DNA of 64,000 nucleotides from Streptomyces sp. YIM 121038 (lineage in GTDB: Bacteria > Actinomycetota > Actinomycetes > Streptomycetales > Streptomycetaceae): NCBI RefSeq assembly GCF_006088715.1, contig NZ_CP030772.1:496001-560000 (forward strand), in the 5' to 3' direction. The translations under genes were made by a program, and so were the position numbers. The notes below the pieces were generated by a model. That model saw nothing but the letters and a program-made list of their open reading frames with translations. It made no database searches and was not told where the DNA came from. The stretch's first letter is position 1. Every line of letters starts with the position of its first letter. Shown one piece after another: positions 57,496 to 64,000 of the stretch.

Positions 57496-58854
57496 ATGAA
57501 CACAGACAGGAAGCCTGGGATTAACTTCTTGCCAGCTGCCGTTATTGAAAGCCTACCCATTGCCATATGGGCTACGGACTTGGATTTTCATCTGACCCAC
57601 TTCATTGCGGCACCTGAACTTGATATCCTGATCTCAGGATCTTCTGTTATCGTAATACAGGACGGGCGGCGTGGATATGATGTTCGATACCCGCAGCACC
57701 CGGACGTCGCAGCCCACCTTCGGGCCCGGGCAGGTGAGACCGTAACTTGGCAGACGGGCCGGGGAGAATCGGCAAGAGCTTGCGTGGCTCCGATCAAAGA
57801 AAGCGATGGGAAGGTCGTTGGCGTAGTTGGCGCCGCAGTGGATCTGGCGGCCCTGAGGGAAGAGGAGCATCGTAGGGAGTGCGCCGAGGAGGTTCTATAT
57901 ACTCTATTGGATAGAGGTGACTACGCGGCAGCCCTCCTAGATAAAGATGATCGTGTAATTTACGCAAACGAAACATATTTGGAAGCCGTGGGTATGCCAT
58001 TGAGGGAGGTTCTTGGAAATCCAGAATATCCCATCATGAAAGATCCTTCAGGCGAGAACGGAAAGCTTGCTGGAGAGGGCGAAGGCCCCACGAGCGGGAG
58101 GAAGGATTCCCCGGGGAATAGGTTCAAGTCACGTCGCTTCGCTATTTCCCAGTCGGGTGTGGATATTAAGATGCACCTCGCCATCGACGTTAGCGAGGTA
58201 AATGCTATTCGCGGCGCCCTTCGTCGGAGTGAGAGGCTCTATAGAGCAGCCTTGGAAGGAATTGGCAAGCCAGCCTCTGTTGTCACACTGCAGGGTCGGA
58301 TCGAAGGCGCAAATAGGGAGTTTGCTGAAATGTTGAAAAGCCCCCAACGGCAGATCGCTGGAATGCATATCGACGACTTTGCCATGCCATCCGAACGTGA
58401 TACTCTTGCAGCGTTGCGGGAGTCCTTCGGTCGGGGAGCGCGAGGTCCGGTTAACGGCAGGTTGCTGTTTAGGGTCGATGGGCAAGCCATCCTGGGGGAG
58501 GTTGAAATCCGCCCCCTTCCCTCGCCTGAGGGTCACGACCTTGAAATCTGGACAGTTCTCAGCTGGGGGGATCCGGTCGAGCAAATGGCGCGCACCGTCA
58601 GAGGCTCCTCTAACATCACTGAGATCGATCAAAAAGTGCTTGAACTCTTGGCGGCAGGTTACAGTAACAGCGAAATCGCTTCAGATCTTTCCCTGAGTCG
58701 CCAGGGTCTTGATTATCGACTCAAAATTCTCCGGAAGAGGCTGAGGGCGGACAGTCGGGGCGCCATTATTGCACGTGCCTACAACCAAGGACTCTTGGAT
58801 GTATATTCTTGGCCGCCTCGGTGCTCGCCAACTGCGGGGCTTTTGGGAAATTGA
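57496..58854 (+). CDS. Multi-PAS sensor with LuxR-type DNA-binding domain
   Basis: 452 residues, ATG 57496 after AGAGGTG. Three PAS-like segments: 10-115 (VIESLPIAIWATDLDFHLTH ... VVGVVGAAVDL), 130-235 (YTLLDRGDYAAALLDKDDRV ... HLAIDVSEVNAI) and 245-350 (YRAALEGIGKPASVVTLQGR ... LEIWTVLSWGD). The C-terminal 373-435 is a helix-turn-helix of the LuxR/GerE type: TEIDQKVLELLAAGYSNSEI, LSLSRQGLDYRLKILRKRLR. PAS-LuxR proteins commonly activate modular PKS clusters, though those are usually shorter. No transmembrane segment, so cytoplasmic sensing is expected. G+C and codon choice (AAT, ATT, GAT, AGA) are far below its neighbours, suggesting transfer from a lower-GC source. The last ~15 residues (YSWPPRCSPTAGLLGN) probably come from adjoining IS debris. 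Confidence 0.82.
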   Translation: MNTDRKPGINFLPAAVIESLPIAIWATDLDFHLTHFIAAPELDILISGSSVIVIQDGRRGYDVRYPQHPDVAAHLRARAGETVTWQTGRGESARACVAPIKESDGKVVGVVGAAVDLAALREEEHRRECAEEVLYTLLDRGDYAAALLDKDDRVIYANETYLEAVGMPLREVLGNPEYPIMKDPSGENGKLAGEGEGPTSGRKDSPGNRFKSRRFAISQSGVDIKMHLAIDVSEVNAIRGALRRSERLYRAALEGIGKPASVVTLQGRIEGANREFAEMLKSPQRQIAGMHIDDFAMPSERDTLAALRESFGRGARGPVNGRLLFRVDGQAILGEVEIRPLPSPEGHDLEIWTVLSWGDPVEQMARTVRGSSNITEIDQKVLELLAAGYSNSEIASDLSLSRQGLDYRLKILRKRLRADSRGAIIARAYNQGLLDVYSWPPRCSPTAGLLGN

Positions 58855-58887
58855 GTGGCCCCTGTGGGTGTTGCAAGCAGGCTGTAG

Positions 58888-59330
58888 CCCATCTCGTGCA
58901 GGAGATGTCCGACGGTTGTGGCACTGATCGGGTGGCCCTCGGATGTCAGGGCCTGGGCCAGGGTGCGCAGCGACCGTGTGGTCCAGCGAAGCGGGGAGAC
59001 GGGATCACCGCGGGCGTGCGGCTCGATCAGCGCCTCAAGGGCCGGCAGCAGGCCGGGGTCGGTTGTTGTCAGCGGCTTGCGGCCAGCTCCCGGGGCACGG
59101 ATGCGATGGGTTGGCGGGGACGACACGACCAGCTCGGTGATGCCGCGGGCGATGGTGGCGGCGCTCGTGCCGGAGACGGCGGCCACCGTGGTGATCCCGC
59201 CGTGGCCGAGCGCGACGGCCTCGCTGGCCAGGTAGAGCCGACGGCGCCGTTCGTCGAGGTGCGGGAGGACCTGGTCGAACTTGGCCTGCAGTGCGGTAGT
59301 CGGGGTGTGGTGGTGCGGAGGCGTAGTCAT
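58888..59330 (-). pseudogene. ISAzo13-family transposase, N-terminal fragment
   Basis: ATG 59330: the complement reads LQAKFDQVLPHLDERRRRLY, SEAVALGHGGITTVAAVSG, APGAGRKPLTTTDPGLLPAL and LHEMGYSLL, the N-terminal third of ISAzo13-type transposases. Homology ends near 58888 and the catalytic core is missing. Confidence 0.8.
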
Positions 59331-59388
59331 AACCCAGCCTCCCACTGCGTCCTGACCCGCAGATCCAATCTGACAGTCATTTACGAAC

Positions 59389-59665
59389 GAGCCCCCGGAC
59401 GCACCGAGAACAGCCAGATCGGCGTGTTCCCCGCCTACGCCACCCACCGCGGACGCACCCTGATCGACCGGCGCCTGCATCTACCCACGTCATGGACCGA
59501 CGACCGGGAAAGATGCCGACAGGCCGGCATCGACGACCACGTCACCTTCGAGACCAAAGTAGCCACGGCCAGGGCGATGGTGCGCCGGGCTCTCGCGGAC
59601 AAGATCCCGTTCGGATGGGTGACGGCGGATGCCGCCTACGGCTACAGCAAGGGAGCCGGAGGAAA
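59389..59665 (+). pseudogene. IS701-family transposase, internal fragment
   Basis: Encodes GRTENSQIGVFPAYATHRGR, LHLPTSWTDDRERCRQAGID and KIPFGWVTADAAYGYSKG, the middle of an IS701-type DDE domain containing the second Asp. Both ends are missing. It is a different IS701 lineage from the 11-15 kb element. Confidence 0.8.
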
Positions 59666-59813
59666 TACCCGCGAAAGGGGCCATTCGTAGACGCTGAGTG
59701 ATGTGGCCGGACGCATCGTCACGGTGGGTTGTCGGGACGTTCGTCCCTGGTGGCAGCCGCCGGTTTCTTGATCCACTCCCTGGTGGGCAGCAGGTGACAG
59801 GGAGGGGCAGTTC
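59666..59813. other. Leader of the Tn3-family transposase
   Basis: About 150 bp with no gene. It should contain the left end of the transposon (candidate GAAAGGGGCCATTCGTAGAC near 59674) but I find no matching inverted repeat on the right side, so the end is not proven. GGGAGGGGC at 59799-59807 is the ribosome binding site. Confidence 0.4.
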
Positions 59814-62800
59814 GTGGCGTCGGTGGAGCGGACGGCGTATCCGCGTTTCAAGCGGGTGACGTCGGCACGGGAGCTGGCGGAGTTCTTCACCCTGTCGCCG
59901 GAGGAGATCGCCTGGGTAGAGGGGCGGGCCCGGTGGCCGGGGCACCGGCTGGCTTTGGCGGTGCTTCTGAAGTCCTGTGCCCGGCTGGGGTACTTCCCTG
60001 CGTTGGAGGCGGTGCCGCTTGCGGTGGTGGCGCATGTGCGCGGGTGTCTGGGGCTGGCGGATGACGTGGTGGCGGAGGTGGCGTCCTCGCGGACGGCGAA
60101 GCACCACCGCACGTGGGTCCGTGAGCGTATCGGTCTGGTGCGGGATCCGGTGCGGGCGCGTGAGGTGGCGTTGGGGGCGATGAAGGCGGCGGCGCCGGTG
60201 CGGGCGCATGCGGCGGATCTGGTGAATGTGGCGCTGGAGGAGCTGGTCCGGGCGGGGCTGGAGCTGCCGGGGTTCTCCACGCTGGACCGGATGGCGGCGT
60301 CGGTCCGGGCGCGGGTGGAAGGGGAGATCTGTGCGGGGATCGTGGGGCGGATGAGCGAGGCCACCCGTGCCCGGATCGCTGTTTTGCTGGGAGTGCCGGT
60401 GGGGGAGCGGCGCAGTGGGTTCGATGTGATGAAGGAGCCGGGGCGGCGGGCGACGTGGTCGCGGTTTAGGGCGCATGCGGAGCGGATGGAGTGGCTGGAC
60501 ACCCTGGGCGACAGTGGCTGGTGGGTGGGGAAGGTGCCGTCGGCGAAGGTGGCCGCGCTGGCGGCGCAGGCCCGCGTGCTGTCGGTGGGCGAGATGAAGG
60601 ACATCACCGGGCCGAAGCGCACGGCGGTGCTGGCGTGTCTGGTGGCGGAGGTGCGCACGAGGGCGCGGGATGAGTTCGTGACGATGCTGTGCAAGCGGAT
60701 GGCTCGGCATCTGAAGCGGGCGGAGGCGGAGCTGGCGGAGATTGAGCGGCGGCACAAGGAGGTGACTGAGCAGCTGATCGTCGCCTACCGGGAGGTCCTG
60801 TCCGCGCTGCGCGACCCCGCGGGCGAAGGCGCCGGGGCTGCTGCGGGGACGCTGGATGATGTGCTGGCGCTGAAGCAGGCCCGGGAGGCGGTCGAGCGGG
60901 CAGGTGGCTTCGATGCCCAGCTCGCCGACATCGAGGCGCTGGCCGCGCATCACGGGAACAACTGGACACCACTGGTGGAACGCTTCTTCCGGGTGGACCG
61001 GCCCACCATGTTCAAGCTGCTCGGCAAACTGACCTGGGTGGCGACCTCGGCGGACCGCAATGTGCTCGATGCGCTGGAGCACGCCGTCGCCCACCGCCAT
61101 CTCACCCGCACCCTCATCCCCGATACGCTCCTCGCGCCCACACCCACGTCCCCGGGCCAGGGCAGCGACGTGGCTGCCGGTGAGGGGGACGCGCCGGTCC
61201 GAGCCCCGTTGGATCTGTCGTTCGCGTCGAAGAACTGGCTCAAGACCGTGTACGCGAAGGATGCACCGGGGATGCTGGTGCGCCGGCACTTCGAGGCGAT
61301 GGTCTTCACCTACCTGGTCGAGGAGCTGCGCTGTGGGGACATCGCCGTGGTCGGCTGTGAGGAGTACGGCGACTGGACCCGGATGCTTCTGCCCTGGCAG
61401 GAGTGCGTCCCGAAGCTGGAGGCGTTCTGTGCCGAGGCCGGACTCCCGGCCACCGCCAGGGAGTTCACGGCCCGGCTCCGCCAGCAGCTCACCGACATCG
61501 CCACAGCGGTGGACGAAGGCTATCCGGACAACACGGACCTGGTGATCGACCCGCTCACGGGGGTGCCGTCGCTCAAGGCGCGCCGAGGGAGCGAGCTGCG
61601 GGCGTCGGCGGAGGAGCTGGACGGTGAGCTGGAGCGGCGGTTGCCGGCGCGGACGGTGTTGGAGCACCTGGCCCGTTCGGCGCACTGGACCGGCTGGTGG
61701 CACCGGCTCGGCCCGCTGTCCGGCAGTGATGCGAAGATCCGGGACCCGCTGCGGCGCTACGTGATCACCGCGTTCACCTACGGCTGCAACCTGGGTCCGG
61801 CCCAGGCGGCGAGGCACATGCGCGGCGCGGTATCGGCGCACGAGCTGGCGGCGATCGCCCAGCGCCACACCACCACCCGCAACCTCGGACGCGCCAGCGC
61901 GGACGTGGTGGACGCCTATATGCTGCTGGACATCGTCACCGCGTGGGGCGACGGCAGTGTGGCGGCGGTGGACGGAACAATGATGGACACCGTCATCGAC
62001 AACCTCCTGGCCGAGACCTCGATCCGCTACGGCGGTTACGGCGGGATCGCCCACCATCTAGTCGCCGACACCTATATCGCCCTCTTCTCCAGATTTGTGC
62101 CCTGCGGGGTGTGGGAGGCCGTCTACCTGATCGACTCCCTCCTGTCCAACGAATCCTCGGCACAGCCCGATACGGTGCATGCCGATACGCAAGGGCAGAG
62201 CTTCCCGGTCTTCGGACTTGCGTACCTCCTGGGCATCGACCTCCTCCCGCGTATCCGCAATTTCCATGATCTGACCTTCCACCGCCCCGACCCGGCGGTG
62301 CGCTACCGGCACATCGACCCGCTGTTCTCCACCGACCCCCGCACCGCGGTCGACTGGCGCCTTATCGAGCGGCACTGGCCCGATCTCATGCAGGTGGCGC
62401 TCTCGGTCAAGGAGGGCACCGTCTCCTCGGTCACCCTGCTGCGGCGGCTGAACAACCGGTCGCGGAAGAACCAGATCTACCAGGCGTTCAGGGAACTCGG
62501 ACGCGCGGTACGTACCATGGTGCTGTTGCGGTATCTGTCGGAACCCTCGCTTCGGGAGCAGATCACCAGGGCCACGAACAAGGCGGAGGCCTACAACGGG
62601 TTCACCAAGTGGCTCGCCTTCGGCAACCTGGGCCTGCTCAGGAGCCGGGACCCCGAACAGCAGGAGAAAGCGGTCAAGTTCCTCGACCTCGTCGCTCCCA
62701 GCGTGATCTTCTCCACCGCCGTCGACATGACCACCGTCCTGCGGGAAATGGCCCAAGAAGGCTGGGACGTGCTGCCCGAGGACGTGGCGGTGCTCAGTCC

Positions 62801-62924
62801 GCACCGGACCGGGCACGTGCTGCGCTTCGGCGACTACGCCACCGACCACCTCCACGTCCCGCCCACCCCCTACGGCCCCGCCCTCCGCCTCAAGGGCGAC
62901 AGCGGGGCAGCCCCAGGGCCCTGA
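59814..62924 (+). CDS. Tn3-family transposase TnpA, full length
   Basis: 1036 residues from GTG 59814 behind GGGAGGGG. N-terminal DUF4158-type DNA-binding region (LAEFFTLSPEEIAWVEGRAR), helical middle, then the DDE_Tnp_Tn3 domain with all catalytic acids: Asp about 718 (VAAVDGTMMDTVID), Asp about 790 (VHADTQGQSFPVF), Glu about 924 (RATNKAEAYNGFTKW). Length and spacing fit Tn3-family TnpA. It cuts and joins transposon ends by a replicative mechanism needing a resolvase and res site, which I do not see nearby. It is the only complete Tn3 transposase in the window and is not closely related to the truncated one at 8.5-11 kb. Confidence 0.92.
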   Translation: MASVERTAYPRFKRVTSARELAEFFTLSPEEIAWVEGRARWPGHRLALAVLLKSCARLGYFPALEAVPLAVVAHVRGCLGLADDVVAEVASSRTAKHHRTWVRERIGLVRDPVRAREVALGAMKAAAPVRAHAADLVNVALEELVRAGLELPGFSTLDRMAASVRARVEGEICAGIVGRMSEATRARIAVLLGVPVGERRSGFDVMKEPGRRATWSRFRAHAERMEWLDTLGDSGWWVGKVPSAKVAALAAQARVLSVGEMKDITGPKRTAVLACLVAEVRTRARDEFVTMLCKRMARHLKRAEAELAEIERRHKEVTEQLIVAYREVLSALRDPAGEGAGAAAGTLDDVLALKQAREAVERAGGFDAQLADIEALAAHHGNNWTPLVERFFRVDRPTMFKLLGKLTWVATSADRNVLDALEHAVAHRHLTRTLIPDTLLAPTPTSPGQGSDVAAGEGDAPVRAPLDLSFASKNWLKTVYAKDAPGMLVRRHFEAMVFTYLVEELRCGDIAVVGCEEYGDWTRMLLPWQECVPKLEAFCAEAGLPATAREFTARLRQQLTDIATAVDEGYPDNTDLVIDPLTGVPSLKARRGSELRASAEELDGELERRLPARTVLEHLARSAHWTGWWHRLGPLSGSDAKIRDPLRRYVITAFTYGCNLGPAQAARHMRGAVSAHELAAIAQRHTTTRNLGRASADVVDAYMLLDIVTAWGDGSVAAVDGTMMDTVIDNLLAETSIRYGGYGGIAHHLVADTYIALFSRFVPCGVWEAVYLIDSLLSNESSAQPDTVHADTQGQSFPVFGLAYLLGIDLLPRIRNFHDLTFHRPDPAVRYRHIDPLFSTDPRTAVDWRLIERHWPDLMQVALSVKEGTVSSVTLLRRLNNRSRKNQIYQAFRELGRAVRTMVLLRYLSEPSLREQITRATNKAEAYNGFTKWLAFGNLGLLRSRDPEQQEKAVKFLDLVAPSVIFSTAVDMTTVLREMAQEGWDVLPEDVAVLSPHRTGHVLRFGDYATDHLHVPPTPYGPALRLKGDSGAAPGP

Positions 62925-62943
62925 TCTCCTGACGGGCGCGGCC

Positions 62944-62985
62944 GTGGGCCGCGGCAGTGCGGTCGTGGGCCGCGGCAGTGCGGTC
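62944..62985. repeat. Tandem 21-bp direct repeat
   Basis: GTGGGCCGCGGCAGTGCGGT plus C, two exact units at 62944-62964 and 62965-62985, just after the tnpA stop. It might be a binding-site array at the transposon end or simple slippage. Confidence 0.9.
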
Positions 62986-63251
62986 GTGCCCCATGGGCTG
63001 CGCGGAAGCCCGGGCAGGCCGCCTTCTCCGAAAGGGTCCGGCGCCCGGGGTCGGTCAGGGGCTTGAGCCGGCGCGTGGTGGCGTGCGGGACATGCTGTTG
63101 TCATGTGCACTGCCTCATGGTGATCCCTGCGCCTCTGTCCGGCGGGAGTGCCGGGCCGGGCGGGGGGAGAGGCTGAAGGATGTACGGGTGAGGGGCTATT
63201 CCCGGCCAGTGGGACGGCAGCCCTGCGGATACGCCGGAAGCGGTGACCGGG
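62986..63251. other. Intergenic stretch between tnpA and the dxs stub
   Basis: About 265 bp; no convincing gene or terminator stem was found. It probably contains the right transposon end and the promoter region of the dxs-ispG unit. Confidence 0.4.
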
Positions 63252-63410
63252 ATGATGGTACAGGCGGCGAACCTCCTGGAGGCGGTCACCGGCCCGGAGG
63301 ATGTGCGGGCGCTGACGCCGGAGCTGCTGCCGCGGCTGGCCGGTCAGATCCGGGCCTTTCTGATCGAGAAGGTGTGCGCGGTCGGCGGGCACCTGGGCCC
63401 GAACCTGGGC
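63252..63410 (+). pseudogene. dxs: dxs 5' stub (1-deoxy-D-xylulose-5-phosphate synthase)
   Basis: From ATG 63252 the frame reads [40 protein letters not shown] and PNLG, the conserved N-terminus of Dxs that includes the thiamine-diphosphate-site His (GGHLGPNLG). Homology ends at 63410; about 570 residues are missing and the next 22 bp lead directly to the ispG start. So an internal deletion fused the first ~53 codons to the intergenic end. Dxs makes the first intermediate of the MEP isoprenoid pathway; this copy cannot. Confidence 0.8.
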
Positions 63411-63432
63411 GCGCTACGCCCGGGAGGGTGTG

Positions 63433-64000
63433 ATGACCACCATCAACGTCGGGATGCCCGCCGTGCCCACCACGACTCCGGTGCGCCGTGCCTCACGGCA
63501 GATCCAGGTCGGTGCCGTGCCGGTGGGGGCGGCGCACCGGTCAGCGTGCAGACCATGACCACCACGGTGACCGCAGATGTGGACGCCACCCTCCAGCAGA
63601 TCGCCGAAGTCACCGCCGCCGGCTGCGGCATCGTCCGCGTCGCGGTGCCCTCCGCCGACGATGCCGAAGCTCTCCCCCAGATCGTGGCGAAATCACCGAT
63701 CCCGGTGATCGCCGACATCCACTTCCAGCCCCGCTACGTCTTCGCCGCCCTCGATGCCGGGTGTGCGGCGGTACGGGTGAACCCAGGCAACATCAAGAAG
63801 TTCAACGACCGGGTCGGCGAGATCGCCAAGGCCGCGTCGGCGGCGGGGGTGCCCATCCGTATCGGGGTGAACGCCGGCTCCCTAGATCCGCGTCTGCTCG
63901 CCAAGCACGGATCGGCCACGCCTGAGGCCTTGGTGGAGTCTGCGTTGTGGGAGTGCTCGCTGTTCGAGGAGCACGGCTTCACCGATTTGAAGATCGCGGT
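63433..64000 (+). pseudogene. ispG: ispG (4-hydroxy-3-methylbut-2-enyl diphosphate synthase), frameshifted, 3' end outside the window
   Basis: ATG 63433 follows GGAGG. The first ~32 codons ([31 protein letters not shown]) are in one frame; at a run of five G (63525-63529) one base seems missing and the protein continues in another frame: [108 protein letters not shown]. This is IspG/GcpE, the Fe-S enzyme of the penultimate MEP step. The iron-sulfur cysteines lie beyond the window. A second ispG next to dxs is typical of terpenoid or hopanoid loci in Streptomyces, distinct from the essential chromosomal copy. Confidence 0.85.

Noticed and set aside
59490..62057. 855-codon minus-strand open frame opposite the intact Tn3 tnpA
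   Set aside because: Antisense shadow with no recognisable domain.
59666..63251. Terminal inverted repeats of the intact Tn3-family element
   Set aside because: No pair of matching GGGG-type ends found by reading; boundaries left open.

Overview
The window is high-GC actinomycete DNA, most likely from a Streptomyces linear plasmid or chromosome arm. The evidence is the strong G/C third-position codon bias, Streptomyces-type insertion sequences, cis-acyltransferase modular polyketide synthase (PKS) genes, and a second-copy type dxs-ispG pair. No rRNA, tRNA or CRISPR array is visible.

Layout. (1) 1-1216: 5' part of a ketosynthase gene on the minus strand, running off the left edge. (2) 2.2-20.6 kb: a graveyard of nested mobile elements: IS110, IS3, IS1380 and IS5 relics; a decayed four-gene TniA/TniB-type transposon; a truncated Tn3-family tnpA with a truncated tyrosine recombinase; an IS701 element split by a 3000-bp ISKra4-family element with passenger genes; two tandem IS630 elements; two ISL3 elements. 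(3) 20.6-23.1 kb: an IS5 element split by IS110 copy 1. (4) 23.6-47.6 kb: the biosynthetic core, with four PKS proteins, a 213-aa hypothetical protein, an acyl-CoA carboxylase beta subunit and a type II thioesterase. (5) 47.7-57.3 kb: ISAs1 and IS1182 relics, IS5 split by IS110 copy 2, a DDE element, and an IS1182 inside an IS1182, itself split by a third, different IS110. (6) 57.5-58.9 kb: a low-GC PAS-LuxR-type regulator. (7) 58.9-62.9 kb: ISAzo13 and IS701 relics and an intact Tn3-family transposase. (8) 63.2-64 kb: a dxs stub joined to ispG.

The PKS reads as KSQ-ACP-[KS-AT-DH-ER-KR-ACP] / [KS-AT-DH-KR-ACP] / [KS-KR-ACP] / [KS-degenerate AT]. The loading module and module 3 have no AT although the linkers that normally flank it remain; the last protein keeps only an eroded AT and has no ACP. 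The module 1 AT has an atypical specificity motif (NAGH), and the downstream carboxylase subunit has Thr at the position aligned with the substrate-determining Asp of PccB. Together these suggest an unusual alkylmalonyl-CoA extender unit made by a dedicated carboxylase.

The two near-identical IS110 copies lie in direct orientation 28,223 bp apart and bracket the PKS locus. Their 5' non-coding region contains paired short matches to the element ends and to the insertion site, in the arrangement expected of a bridge RNA. The third, unrelated IS110 shows the same donor-loop geometry. This is the strongest system-level signal in the window.
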